A DNA stretch of 64,000 nt from Ctena decussata (Eukaryota > Mollusca > Bivalvia > Lucinida > Lucinidae), in contig OZ022503.1 in assembly GCA_963989385.1 (NCBI GenBank), positions 86,897,138 to 86,961,137 of the forward strand. Direction: 5' to 3'. Below are positions 1-10,699 of this stretch, in pieces. Both the position numbers and the translations under genes were made by a program. Within the stretch, counting starts at the first letter, position 1. Each line of letters begins with the position of its first letter. Below the pieces are notes generated by a model. That model did not search any database, was not told the origin of the DNA, and worked only from the letters and a program-made list of their open reading frames with translations.

Positions 1-342
1 TAGACTGATTAAAGCATTAACTTCTCAAAGGCCAACTAAATAAATAGAGGAAAAATAAACTTGTATCGATTGAGAAAATAAACAATTCTACTAAATCTCA
101 AAAGTACTACCCAGAAAAGGACTTGGTGAAACACACTAAGAAATGTACGAGTTTCTACGAAAGATGCAAAAAAAAAACAAAAAAAAAAAACGGAAGCAAC
201 ATGTAGTGAGTTTGAACTTCAGAATCCCTTGCTACAATGCACTTTACTTATTTCATGTGGTGTATTTTATTAAGTACATGTATTCCAGTATGTTCCATGT
301 TGATTTTGATCAAATATGAAATTACACTTATTACAGTAATTC
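1..342. other. AT-rich sequence, no feature seen
   Basis: An A-rich run near 170-190 is the only notable item. I see no coding or repeat signal here. Confidence 0.4.
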
Positions 343-543
343 AGAGCTCTAGATAAGAGGGGTATTTGATGATAATTGAGGGATAATTTTCTTCATTTCT
401 CATTGAAACCATATGTTATGACCCCTCATCTGAGCCATCTCATCAAGGTGGTTCAGAAGAGGGGTCACAACATATGTTTTTATCCAGAATTTACAAAAAT
501 TATCCCTAATTATCATCAAATACTCCCTCTTATCTAGGGCTCT
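343..543. mobile_element. Palindromic MITE, about 200 bp
   Basis: The left end (AGAGCTCTAGATAAGAGG, then a TTTGATGATAATT core) is the reverse complement of the right end (AATTATCATCAAA, then CTCTTATCTAGGGCTCT). The inner part also folds: ACCCCTC and ATATGTT motifs recur in inverted form around 415-475. A diverged relative is at 55107-55273. The terminal inverted repeats are seen directly; the MITE call is inference, because no transposase is present. Confidence 0.7.
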
Positions 544-599
544 AAGTATATGTGTACACGTCCATGTTTTTTTTTTTTTCATTTTGACAAAAGGGAACA

Positions 600-2690
600 A
601 GTAAGTGAATTCATGTTTGCTTCCTCATGTTCTTCCAACATTTTTACAAAGGAAATCTGAAGTGACTTTCTGCAGTTTGCTTCTTGGGATAAGGAGGACT
701 TTTCAAAATGGAGTCTACTTGTTAAGGAAAGAATTTGCTCTTGGGAAGCAGATTCTTTCCTTTAAGAGTCGATCCCCATTTAGAAAGGAGATAAAAACAA
801 AATGGCAGAGTAACTTCCCCTCCCCCGAAAAGTGGATCTATGGACTTTAAGTAGATTGAGAACAGATTACATGAGTACATATTACTCTTTGAGAAAATCT
901 GGCTTTTGGTTACCGAAAGTACAAGTATTGTATGTTCCATTTTCATTTTTTTTCCAAGTATGAAATTATGATGTATGGGTATTTGAATGTTTACATCTCT
1001 AGGAACAACTTAAGTGACTTCCTGTTTGCTTCCCTCAAGTTTTTTTTTCACCATTTTTACAAAGGGGAACAACTTTAGTGACTTTCTGTTTGCTTCCCTC
1101 ATGTTTTCCACCCACCATTTTTACACAAGGAACAACTTGAATGACTTTTGTTTGCTTCCTGGGATGATGAAGCTCTTACAAAATGGAATCTACTTGTTAA
1201 GGAAAGAATTTGCTCCTACGGAATCAATTTAGATGGGAGGCAAAATGAAAATGGGAAAGTTGTTGTTCCTGAGAGTGAACCCATTCACATTTGATGATTT
1301 AAGTAGGTGAGTGATATGGGGTTTACTGCACAGTTTTAAAGTATACCTCTATATCCCATGTTGATTTTTTTCAAATATGCAGTTAGGGTGTATGGGTACA
1401 TCTTTATGTGTTCCCTTCTTTTTACAGAGAGGCGCGGTAACCGAGTGGTTAGAGTGGCTCGGTTATTGTGCAGAAAGTCACCGGAAGGTCGTGAGTTCGC
1501 AGCTCACTGTCGCCATCCGACAACTGGAAAACTCTCTCTGTCAACCCAGCAGTAAATGGGTACCTTTTTCGAATTAGGGAAGGATAAGGCAGCGAAAGGA
1601 GAGAGATGGGCTCGGCTTTTCGTCAGCTGTGCCCAAGATACATACAGTGGGTCTCTAACCCCCACTGCCCTACAGCTATTAGGCTATGGGAAACCTTTAC
1701 CTTTAATTAAGTGACTTTCTCTTTCCTTCCGTCATGTTTTTCCACCATTTTTACAAAGAGAAACAAAATCATTGACTTCCTGTTTACTTCCCTCATGTTT
1801 CTCATCCATTTTTACGAAGGGGAACAGCCTTTGCGACTTTCTGGTTGCTCCCTGAAATGAAGAAGCTTTCAAAAATGGAGCCTGCTTGTAAAGGAAAGAA
1901 TATGCTGCTGGGGAGGCAATTCTTACATTTAAGAGTTGGCACCTGTAAATTTAGGAAGAAGGCAAAAATAAAAATGATAGAGTTGCTGCTCCTGAGAGTG
2001 TACCCATTTTTTTTTCTGAACGTCCTGAAGAGTAGACTTTATTGGAAGAGCTCTGTCCTCCTGGGAGGCAAACAGGATCTTGTGATGTTCATTGTTGTAG
2101 GGCTGGTGGAAAAACCACATGTTGACCCATCATTTGCCTCCCCCTCCTGAGGGGGTCGGCCCTTGTGGGTAGTTTGCTCTTCTGGGAGCAAAATCTTTCC
2201 CTTATTTGAAAATGAGGTCCAGAGAGGCATACAGAACTTCATGAAGAGATGCGTCCTTCAGGAAAGCAAACCAGAAAACAGGAATTCTTGTTGCTCCTCT
2301 TTGTAAAGTTGACAGTTGCTTCCCTTTGTAAATCGGACAGAAAATACATAGGTTGACTGGTCAGTATAGCATAATCATTAGAATAACTCTAGCTTATGGC
2401 ATTTCTGAATTTGCCAAAGAGACGACTTCATTTACAGAGCTGTGTCCTCCAGAGAGGCAAACAGGAGTTTATGATATTCACATTTATAGGGATGGTGGAA
2501 ACCCCAGATGTTGACACGTTAGTTGTCTCCCTTCTTTAGGGGGTCAGCACTTGCTGGGAGGTTTACTCCCTTGGGAGCTAATTCTTTCCTTTGGGTGTAG
2601 ACCTCAATTAAAAGGCTACGTTTTCCAGATAGGCATACAGGAAGTCATTATCTTTTGTAAAATTGTTGGAAACACGGAAGTTTGAAGTTT
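600..2690. repeat. Foldback-like complex repeat
   Basis: A degenerate ~60-bp motif (GTGACTTTCTGTTTGCTTCCCTC, with CCATTTTTACAAAGGGGAACAA) recurs near 605, 1005, 1066, 1137, 1711 and 1772. Reverse-complement versions (GGAGGCAAACAGGA, GGTGGAAAACC) appear near 2060, 2250, 2457 and 2630, so the region folds around about 2.0 kb. A second motif, GTTAAGGAAAGAATTTGCTC, recurs near 721, 1196 and 1890. A SINE interrupts it at 1431-1712. Short open frames here vary in sequence and look accidental. Confidence 0.55.
1431..1712 (+). mobile_element. tRNA-derived SINE, best copy in window
   Basis: The head is tRNA-like, with a box A-like TAACCGAGTGGTTAGAG from 1438 and a box B-like GGTCGTGAGTTCGCAGC from 1487. 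The spacing and a long variable region resemble a serine or leucine tRNA ancestor. The body runs through CAGTAAATGGGTACC, AAGGCAGCGAAAGGAG and TGCCCAAGATACA, and ends at GGGAAACCTTTACCTTTA. The same body occurs at 8500-8640 (minus) and 38640-38838 (plus), and a divergent one at 45838-46070. It lies within a TTTTTACARAGRGAACAA unit of the surrounding repeat, so it inserted after that repeat formed. Confidence 0.8.
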
Positions 2691-2949
2691 GAATAAGTGA
2701 TGGGGATGTTTGTTGGGACTAATGGGATTTACATTATCTGGAGATCTGGTTTACCACTCTCTGAGTGTCGTCAGTCAGTCTTACCTAGTCTGCTTTGAAG
2801 CTTCATTAGTGTCTTACAGACACCATTTTCTAGTTATTTTATGCTTAGCAGTGAATTCAATGCATATCTAGAAAAAATAAAGGTGATATTGTCTGCAGTA
2901 AAATATATTGTATTATTTCACTAGTGACTGATATGATTCATTATTCCAC

Positions 2950-3640
2950 CTACATACAAAGTATGTCAGGGGGTATATAGTTTTTGTCATCCCATCCGTT
3001 TGTCCGTTTGTTTGTTCTTCTGTCCTTTCGTCAACTTTACATCAAAGCTTTGCGTTTAACCTTTATCGGTTGCTCATATCTCCAACCACACATCAGATTC
3101 TTTTCATATTTGATTCATATCTCTATAGCATTACTTTTGATGTGAATTAGCTAAATCCCTGGGTCAGGTCCCAGGGTGGGACCAGGGGTCAATGATTAGG
3201 ACTTAGGCATTTTCATTATGTCAAAGTTTTGCCTTAAACCTATCTGATTGCTTATATCGATGTAACTGCATTGAAGATTTCTTCCATATTTGGTTCATAA
3301 TATCCCTGCATCATTGCTTTCTTTATGGACTACCTAAGCTGCAGGGTCAGGCTCATGAATGGGGTCAGGGGTCAGTAACTAGGACTTAGCCATATGCTGT
3401 ATTGGCAAATAGTTTGATCCAATATACTTCAGTGGCACCTAATGATACATGAAAGGTTTATTTCATACTGGTTTACATCATACTGGTTTACATCATGTGG
3501 ATGCTGCAGCTGTCCTAGGGTCAAGGCCACAGACTTAGAATTTTGTACATGTATGACATTTGCATTGAAGTTGTGTGTTAAGGTCTGCTTTCATTAGGCG
3601 GTGGCACTGGTCATAGGTATACCTGAGCCTCTGCTCACTT
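2950..3640. repeat. Probable MITE-like repeat with GTCCGTTTGT-rich end
   Basis: The left end reads GTATGTCAGGGGGTATATAG followed by a CCGTTTGTCCGTTTGTTTG tract. This layout matches the GTCCGTC-rich left ends of the elements starting at 11481, 13094 and 32159. Internally, two ~190-bp units repeat (TTTGCSTTAAACC, CATATTTGATTCAT, GGGTCAGG, AGGGGTCA, ACTAGGACTTA at 3050-3210 and 3220-3390). The right boundary is unclear. Confidence 0.45.
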
Positions 3641-5222
3641 GCTCTAGTAATTTTTCACTGCAGTAAACTGCAGATGTAGCATTCTGACATTATGCTACAG
3701 ATGTTAGCATGCCAAATCAAGTAATGACGTCACATTTGATTTCAGGTTTTGAGCCAGAGTATAACTAATTTGCATGGGACATCAGTCTGACGGCAGCTGC
3801 AAACGGCTTTCTTAAAGTGCCAATTTCTTTTCATTCGTTATTTCGGATGGCCTTATTAGCCATTTTCTAGGTGCAAACTATAGTTTCACCATATATTATA
3901 CCCACTAAATGTGCTAAGACAAGCAAAATTAACAAGAAATGACTATGAAAAAAAGTTATTTTTATTTTCGAAACAGAAAAAATGAAAAGAAAATTCTATT
4001 TTCGATAAATACCAAAAATATTTCATGTGTTGAAAATATTAGAATTTCACTCATGCTACGCACTCGTGAATTTTTTTTATATTTTCAGCATATTCCATGA
4101 AATATATTTGGTATTTACCTTAAAAAGTGTTGTGTTATTGTTTAATGCCCACAGTAAACAGCTATGGTTGAGTTCATTTTCATGCGTTTTCTATTTTTTT
4201 TTTTTTTTGCTTTTTCGTCAAAAATACAGAGTTATTGCCCTTTAGCATCACACACATTGATAGATTTTTAATTAAGTTCAGTTTAACATAATGCTGAATG
4301 GATATTTACACAGTTAAAGTCATTTATTAAAGAGTCTTCCTTTTACGGTTGATATTTTGCTTTTGTTTATTTCCCCTACCCCCTGTTTTCGACATATTTT
4401 CCACTTAGAATGCGTAAAATATGCATTTTCTTTGGAGACAAGGAAATGTTTGATACAAATTCAATAAAAACTGACCTGTAGTCATAAATTATCAGCAACA
4501 ATATATGCATAACTTACTACAATGCTAACATAGAGCCAAAATGTGTGCTTACCTGCTCAAAACCATTTTTTTAAATTTCTGTAACGGTGCAAATTTAGTA
4601 TGCTTATTTTTCTACGAAGATGCTCCTATCCCACTCAGTTTTTTTCATTGTTACAATCATGATACTTAGTTAATTCAAGAGTAGCTATGTAAATTATTCA
4701 TAGAGGCCTGCATTTTTTTTTATCCTCTTGAAATATTGTCATTTTTTGCATTTTTCACTTTTAATGAAATTCGCCAGAGTATGTATTGTCGACAATGAAG
4801 GTACTATTAGTGACATTAATTTATTCTTAAAGTCTGTTGTGAAACATTCTAAATAAAACTCAAATATTTTACAGGTTTAATTGTTTTTCCTGTCCACCTG
4901 TTGATTATTATGATTTTTAAGGGTGAAAATATGCCATTTTTAATATAAATCACAAGAATTTAAGTCCAAATTTCGCTGAAATCGACACTGACGGTTACCA
5001 TGGCAACGGAAGTAGATGTCAAAGTTTGAAAGGTTATTTTCTTATACCTGAGTGGTAAGGACCATTGTGTGAAAATTTCAGCCAATTCTGAGACGGTGCG
5101 TGGAACGCCCCCATTCAAAAATTCTGGTGCTTACAGAGAATTAATGTTAAATTCTATTCCCAAAACACAAATCTTTTGCCGCCTAAACCTAAATCAACAT
5201 TCCGTCACCTGAAGTTGGGTAT
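3641..5222. other. AT-rich intergenic sequence
   Basis: No recognisable gene, tRNA or clear repeat. It holds several poly-T runs (for example 4196-4209), and reading frames are short and low in complexity. Confidence 0.4.
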
Positions 5223-5924
5223 CCAGCAGTTTCATGGTAAATTTATAGAGTAACTATACTTCAGGAACTGACTGAATCAGATCCCAAACCCTATCCCCAA
5301 CATCAAAGGGAAAGATTGACAAAGACATCCCAACAAACAATAAATTACAAGTGATAAGCCGAGTCAGCAGCTCTTTCCCAAATAGATGGCAACTCAGCTA
5401 TCTTTATTGAACTAAATAATTTAGACCAACAGACGGGTTACAACGGACTAAGCAAATTATATGAAAAACATTTAACAATTATTTTTACCTATTTTCTATT
5501 TTTATGATAGAAGGATTAAACTGAGAACACAATAAATTAAACAGCACCGAACATAAAACAAATGCAACCGCAACAAAAGTACCGCCTTGGGACGGTCAGT
5601 AATAACTACTGGGGGGTTTAAATCGGTTTTACTTAGCCCAAACCTTCACCCTCACCCTCCGCTGCGGTGCACACAATTAGTTGGTAGTTCGGTTCGTATG
5701 GATGTCCCCTAACTCATCAGAGAGTCATCACGGTCAACAATTAAGATCAAGAAAAGACCGTGATGAAGCAAGGATGAGGACTCGACAGCCAAAACGTGTT
5801 GAGACACCCGGAGATCCTTGGGGCGTCAGCAACACCACTGGAGTACTGGAGCAAAAGAAGACCACCAGTTGAACCCCGGTGGGCCAAGAAACAGACAAAC
5901 ATCCGGTCCCAACCAACTAATATA
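5223..5924. repeat. Left inverted arm of PLE copy 1
   Basis: Reverse complement of 7454-8143. Landmarks are CTATCCCCAACATCAAAGGG, AAGCCGAGTCAGCAGCTC, GCAACCGCAACAAAAGTACC and CCAACCAACTAATATA. Its outer ~200 bp recur alone at 34680-34915 and 41596-41757, and at the start of copy 2 (58839-59040). Confidence 0.85.
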
Positions 5925-6045
5925 AGTATGTTTTGGTTCCAGCAGACAAGGCTGCAAATAACGTTGTCGTTGTTTGACAGTTACACTATATAAACACATT
6001 AAAACAAGAACTTAGCGGCACTAAGGCCTATGAAGAGACTTCAGA

Positions 6046-7449
6046 AGACGAAAAGTCTGTTGTCTTAAGGCACTGTAATGATATAGCCCTCAAGTTCTCA
6101 GTTAATGTAGAGGAACGGCAGGACAAGCTTCCTACGATGTACTGGTTACCTAAACTTCATAAACGACCATATAAAGCCCGGTTTATTGCTAATTCTAGTG
6201 CTTGTACCACTACTGAACTTTCCAAATTATTAACTTGTTGCCTTACCGCTATCAAAATTCATGTAATGAGGTACTGTGAAAAAGTTTACGAACGGTCAGG
6301 TAAAAATTTGTTTTGATCAATTAAAAATTCTACTGAGGTTCTTGATAAATTGAAGTCTAGAGGATATCGCGCGTCTAGTTTGTCTACATACGATTTTTCT
6401 ACACTCTATACAACTTTGCCCCATAATTTAATAAAAAAGAAACTAATAAATTTAATTGAGACTACTTTTCAGAGAGAGGGTGCTCTTTATCTTGCTTGTA
6501 ATGATAAACATGCTTTTTTTTTTACTTCCGATGACCAAAAAAAAAAGAGGTTTAAAATGTGGTCATGTCAAAATGTTTATGATGCTTTAGTATATCTTCT
6601 AGATAACATTTTCATCAGATTTGGTACTAAGTTGCACAGACAAATTGTAGGAATTCCGATGGATACTACCTTCGCTCCTCTTGTAGCAGATTTGTTTTTA
6701 TTTTGCTATGAAAGAGACTTTATAATGTCTCTTTCTGATGATACTCAAGCTCATGTCATTGAAGCATTCAACTCAACCTCTAGATACTGGGACGACCTTT
6801 TAAATATTGACATCCTGCTGAATTGCAGTTAAATAAAGCAAATACTTCTGACATCGAAGCCCCATTTTTGGATTTACATTTATCAATTTTAGACGGATTT
6901 GTTTCATCTAAAATTTATGACAAACGTGATGATTTTGATTTCGACATTGTTAATTTTCCGTTTTTGGATGGTGCTGTTCCCCGCACCACTTCTTATGGTG
7001 TTTACATTTCTCAACTTTTTCGCTTCGCTAGGGTGTCTAGTCATTTGGCTGATTTCAATGCTCGTAATAAAAGTTTGACTGCCAAGCTTTTACAGCAGGG
7101 GTATCGGTATCATAAACTTCGGAAAGCTTTTTCTAAATTTTATCGTAGACACTTTGAATTGGTTTCTAAATATAATACAGGGTTAAGGTCACTTTTGCAA
7201 CAAGGCCTATCGAAACCTGAATTTTATGGTGACTTAGTATATAAATTACGCAAAATCGTAGGGAAAACAGAATTTCCTGATCAATTTAAGAAAATAATCA
7301 TGCGATTTAAACGCATTGGCTATAACATAGATGTAATGCGACAGTCTGCATGCTTAGTGGTTAACCCAATTACAGTTGACAACTTTGCTGTCCTCTTTAA
7401 TTGCACGCCGGTGGGTCGGGGTTCAGACTCTATGATAGCCCCTCTATAA
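6046..7449 (+). pseudogene. PLE-type reverse transcriptase, broken copy
   Basis: The translation gives a YWLPKLHKRPYKARFI motif from 6140, then YDFSTLYTTLPH (RT motif A), GIPMDTTFAP (degenerate GIPMGTNCAP), the catalytic box as SRYWDDLLNID (copy 2 has YLDD), PFLDLHLSI and a basic C-terminal tail ending CTPVGRGSDSM. Relative to the copy at 59041-60398, a TGG codon has become TGA at 6314-6316. Forty bases are missing after 6811, at a short ATCC microhomology, which shifts the frame. The Trp in the catalytic box is a further lesion. The PKLHK and FLDL motifs are typical of the Penelope-like RT group. Coding similarity extends upstream of the Met at 6137, so the original N terminus lay further 5' and is lost. 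Confidence 0.85.
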
Positions 7450-7453
7450 AGCT

Positions 7454-8143
7454 ATATATTAGTTGGTTGGGGCCGGATGTTTATCTGTTTCTTGGCCCAC
7501 CGGGGTTTAGCTGGTGGTCTTCTTTTGCTTCAGTGTTCCAGTGGTGTTGCTGACGCCCCAGGGATCTCCAGGTGTCTCAACACGTTTTGGCTGTCGAATC
7601 CTCATCCTTGCGTCATCACAGTCTTTTCTTGATTATAATTGTTGACCGTGATGACTCTCTGATGAGTTAGGGGACATCCATACGAACCGAACTACTAACT
7701 AATTGTGTGCACCCCGTGGCGGAGGGTGAGGGTGAAGGTTTGGGCCCAGTAAAACCGGTTTAAACCCCCCAGTAGTTAATTCTGACCGTCCCAAGGTGGT
7801 ACTTTCGTTGCGGTTGCATTTGTTTTATGTTCGGTGCTGTTTAATTTATTCTGTTCTCATGTTAACCCTTCTATAATAAAAATAGAAAATAGGTAAAAAT
7901 ATTTGTTAAATGTTTATCGTATAATTTGCTTAGTTTGTTGTAGCCCTTCTGTTCGTCTAAATTATTTAGTTCAGTAAAGATAGCTGAGTTGCCACCTATT
8001 TTGGAAAGAGCTGCTGACTCGGCTTATCACTTGTAATTAATTGTTTGTTTGGATGTCTTTGTCAATCTTTCCCTTTGATGTTGGGAATAGGGTTTGGGAT
8101 CTGATTCAGTCAGTTCCTGAAGTATAGTTACTCTTTAAATTTA
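7454..8143. repeat. Right inverted arm (3' region) of PLE copy 1
   Basis: It starts just after the RT stop with TATATATTAGTTGGTTGG, the reverse complement of the inner end of the left arm, and ends GTTACTCTTTAAATTT. Related 3' regions follow the RT relics at 9634, 27791 and 60398, so this is the true 3' untranslated end. The left arm is the inverted copy. Confidence 0.85.
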
Positions 8144-8456
8144 TAGCCAAGATTTTAGTGTAGACATAAAATGACAGCAATTCACGAAAGGCAGGTATGG
8201 AATACCAAACGGTCAGTTGTGGCTCTTTCCATGGAGTCTATCGGATGAGACTTTAAACCAAGGTCCCGTCTCCGTATGACCTATGTGTTGGCGGGACATT
8301 AAAACCTTGTTCCTAGACAGGTTGTCATTTATTCAGATACCTTAGCATTACTAAAACATGCAACTCACACAAAAGATGAAAGAAAGTATAAGAATGGGCA
8401 ATAAGAACAAGTAACAGTGAGAAACCAAAAAAGAAGTATTGCTTCGCACGCCCAAT
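8144..8456. other. No feature seen
   Basis: Short unique-looking stretch between the PLE and a palindrome. Confidence 0.3.
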
Positions 8457-8494
8457 ACCCAGCAGTCACATGACGTCATGTGCCCGCTGGGTAA
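8457..8494. mobile_element. 38-bp palindrome: minimal CAGCRGGCACA-family MITE
   Basis: TACCCAGCAGTCACATGAC followed by GTCATGTGCCCGCTGGGTA is an almost perfect palindrome centred on GACGTC. The same termini bound longer palindromic elements at 23027-23101, 49279-49386 and 56868-56978. This copy is essentially two terminal repeats back to back. Confidence 0.7.
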
Positions 8495-8499
8495 TAAAT

Positions 8500-8640
8500 T
8501 AACGGTAAAGGTTTCCCATAGTCTAGTGGTAGGGGCATTTGGGGTTAGAAACTTACTGTATTTTGGGCACATCAAATGAAAGGCGAAGCCAATCTCCCTC
8601 CTTTCTCTGCCTTATTTGAAAAAGGTACCCATTTACTTCG
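8500..8640 (-). mobile_element. SINE fragment, reverse orientation
   Basis: Reads as the reverse complement of the 3' part of the SINE at 1431-1712: GGTAAAGGTTTCCCATAG, then TGGGCACA, AGGCGAAGCC, TTTCTCTGCCTTA and GGTACCCATTTAC. The tRNA head is missing. Confidence 0.75.
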
Positions 8641-8699
8641 GGTACTTTTGATAGAGGTTTTCAGTTTCAGTGCCGGGGCGTCTTACTAAGTTGCTACCG

Positions 8700-9170
8700 T
8701 AAGATCGTCTACCACACCAACGACTCATCATCGCCCGAAGCAAACGAAAAGAAAAAAAAAATAAAAAAAAGAAAAGAAAAAATGCCACAGATAAAACCAT
8801 TATTATTAAAGATACATAGAACTCGCCAGAACAAAGTTGGCGACACCTGGGGATCCTTGGAGTGTCAAAAACAGTACTGAAATACTGGAACAAGAAACAA
8901 GAAAGTCAGATGCCCTGTATCAGTGCCGGTTTGCGTGGAGAGATATTGTATGCCCTTGAAGAAATCATTGACTCCATAGCTCAGTGTATCAAAGCAACTG
9001 TGAGGTCAGCGTTCTCAATAGTTAAGTATGCTGTTAAAATGGAGCTATGACCGTTCTACTATCAGTTTTTGGCTTACAGGGAGCATTCAAAATCACAGAG
9101 CAGACTGTCTATGGCCACGTCGAATCGCTTTAATCCCCCAGCAATTCATTACTGATCGTTCCAATTCGGT
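8700..9170. pseudogene. Ancient PLE end fragments
   Basis: 8820-8915 matches the left arm of PLE copy 1 in diverged form (GACACCTGGGGATCCTTGGAG, then GAAATACTGGAACAAGAA). 9085-9170 matches the 3' region in the opposite orientation (TTTAATCCCCCAGCAATTCATTACTGATCGTTCC). The open frame at 9028-9441 simply crosses these relics and the next repeat, and is not a gene. A GA-rich low-complexity run is at 8748-8782. Confidence 0.55.
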
Positions 9171-9324
9171 GCTTCAGGTGTGGTTTACTACACTGTTATT
9201 ATCATTGATTATTGGCTTTCTAGTAGTCTTTGACTTTTTGTACAATAAAGAGAATAGCCCTGTGGCCATCTGCCGCGAAACAGCTGACCTATTGGCTTTT
9301 CGCTCGTCTTGTTTTTCTTTGTGT

Positions 9325-9632
9325 GCCGTCTTTATATATATTCTGAGAATTCTGAGGATATATTCTGAGAAATCTGAAATTTTAGATTGGTTTACTCATA
9401 TTCTAAACCATCATTTTATATATTATTTGGACCTTTTTTGATACTAATCAGTCTTTGAATCGGCTGTCCAATTGAGATTATGAAATTACAGTATGCTCTT
9501 CTCTGGTTTCGTCACCAGATATTGTCAGGGTCACTGAAGAGGCTTTATTAGCCGAAACTACGTAGTCTGGCCCATGTTCCTTCTTATGAATGTATTCTCT
9601 GCTCTTGAAGGAACTCTTTCAGATTTTAATTT
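9325..9632 (+). mobile_element. Hammerhead repeat (retrozyme-like), monomer
   Basis: About 308 bp of the 379-bp unit seen in tandem at 55568-56310. Landmarks are GATATATTCTGAGAAATC, CAGTCTTTGAATCGGCTG, TCTGGTTTCGTCACCAGATA, the ribozyme at 9528-9573, and the common 3' terminus TTTTAATTT. It abuts a 5'-truncated PLE tail at 9634. The retrozyme call is inference from the ribozyme, the unit size and the tandem occurrence elsewhere. Confidence 0.75.
9528..9573 (+). ncRNA. Type I hammerhead ribozyme
   Basis: Stem I pairs GGGTCA (9528-9533) with TGGCCC (9568-9573). The core CTGAAGA is followed by stem II, GGCT/AGCC closing a TTATT loop, then GAAA. Stem III is formed by the self-complementary ACTACGTAGT, and cleavage is expected after the C of GTC at 9567. 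All conserved core bases of the hammerhead consensus are present. The very short palindromic stem III is the kind reported in PLE ribozymes and may favour dimeric cleavage. Confidence 0.88.
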
Positions 9633-9633
9633 T

Positions 9634-10397
9634 ACGTCACAAACGTATTGGCTATAATTTAAATGTTATGCGACAGTCTGCATGCTTAGTGATTAGCCCA
9701 ATCACGGTTGATAACTTTGCTGCACTCTTTAATTGCACACCGGGGGATCGGTCGTCAGACTCTATGATGGCCCCGACCTAAAGCTATATATTTTAGTTGG
9801 TTGGGACCGGAGCCTTTTTGTCTGTTGCTTGGTCCACCGGGGGTCAACTGGTGACCTTCTTTTGCTTCAGATTTCCAGTGGGGTCGTTTGGCAGGACAGG
9901 GATCTCCACCTGTCAGACGGCCCGTTGTATCTGTTGAGTCCTCGTCTTTGCTTCTTCATGGTGTTGAAATTTGATTTATGTGTTTACCGTGATGATTCAT
10001 TGACGAGTTAGAGGGTTATCATGCGAACCGAACTACCAACTAAATGTTTTGTACCACTTCAGAAACTGAGGGTGAGGTTGGGCCTGTAAAATCGATTTAA
10101 GCCCCCCAGTAATTCATTACTGACCGTTCCAAGGCGGTAGTTCTGTTGTGGTTCTCTGTTGCCTGTTTTTGGTGTCAGAGTTTCTGTGATGTTTTACCTT
10201 ATGTATGTTCTTATTATTTTTGGTTCGGTTTGGGTTGCTGAGTGGCCACCTTTTGGGAACAAGCTGCTCACTCGGTTGGCCATATGTTCTCTGTATCTTG
10301 ATTATTTGTAATCTTAGTTGTTTCCAACTATGGTTTGAGGGCTGGATTTGGATTTTGATTGTTTCAGTTCCTGGTCTTTGCATACTTTTTACTTTTA
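9634..10397 (+). mobile_element. 5'-truncated PLE tail (family F), copy 1
   Basis: It encodes only the end of the RT (RIGYNLNVMRQSACLV, then NCTPGDRSSDSMMAPT, stop near 9779), followed by about 600 bp of 3' untranslated sequence ending TACTTTTTACTTTTA. A nearly identical copy with the same 3' end is at 27791-28578. The shared 3' end and variable 5' end are the mark of target-primed retrotransposition. It is a subfamily distinct from copy 1 at 5.2 kb. Open frames in the untranslated part are accidental. Confidence 0.8.
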
Positions 10398-10495
10398 TTA
10401 TTAATATTGTCCCTCCCAACTGGTGTCCAGGGCATTATGAACTAAGCGATTATGTCAGTTCCTGATCATTGCCTTTTCATCTTCTTCGTTATATG

Positions 10496-10699
10496 GTCAG
10501 GTCAGCTAAATTCGGACAGCAGGTAAATTCGTACAGTGACTTTGTTTTTCTTTATATGTCAGTTGTTTGTAATTGAAACAAAATAACAGGGCAAACAGTA
10601 AAAATCCTGATGAGACAGCTCGTTATTAACCGTCTCATCTGATATTTTACTGTTTGCAATGGTTTGTCCGAATTTACCTGCTGTCCGAACTTACCTGAC
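10496..10699. mobile_element. Palindromic MITE, about 204 bp
   Basis: The left arm GTCAGGTCAGCTAAATTCGG with ACAGCAGGTAAATTCG mirrors the right arm CGAATTTACCTGCTGT with CCGAACTTACCTGAC. Inner arms GCAAACAGTAAAAATCC...GATGAGAC and GTCTCATC...TTTTACTGTTTGC also pair. It is non-coding. Confidence 0.75.

Larger units (their letters stand above)
5223..8143 (+). mobile_element. Penelope-like element copy 1 with long inverted arms
   Basis: An RT-like open region lies between two inverted arms of about 700 bp (5223-5924 and 7454-8143). The outer tip is AAATTTATAGAGTAACTA on the left and TAGTTACTCTTTAAATTT on the right. The RT lacks a recognisable GIY-YIG endonuclease domain downstream. In the PLE literature, copies often carry direct or inverted long-terminal-repeat-like sequences, which fits this layout. 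The N-terminal coding part appears missing, and the RT frame is broken by a stop and a 40-bp deletion. An alternative reading is an insertion formed from two opposed 3' ends. PLE assignment rests on the RT motif pattern and the company of hammerhead repeats. Confidence 0.75.

Noticed and set aside
1431..1515. Functional tRNA gene
   Set aside because: It is the head of a SINE whose body recurs elsewhere, and the acceptor stem does not pair properly.
5700..5740. CTGATGAG box in the PLE arms (reverse of ACTCATCAG), also near 7660, 10000 and 60610, as a second hammerhead
   Set aside because: The box is kept in several copies, but no stem II plus GAAA and no pairing flanks follow, so the hammerhead core cannot form.
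9028..9441. 137-codon open frame on the plus strand
   Set aside because: It spans a decayed PLE fragment and the non-coding ribozyme repeat, with no domain.
10205..10465. Frames in the PLE 3' region (also at 28299-28590) that recur in two places
   Set aside because: They recur only because the untranslated sequence was copied with the PLE tail.
10600..10660. CTGATGAGAC in the palindromic MITE as a hammerhead
   Set aside because: The sequence is explained by the inverted repeat and lacks the other core bases.
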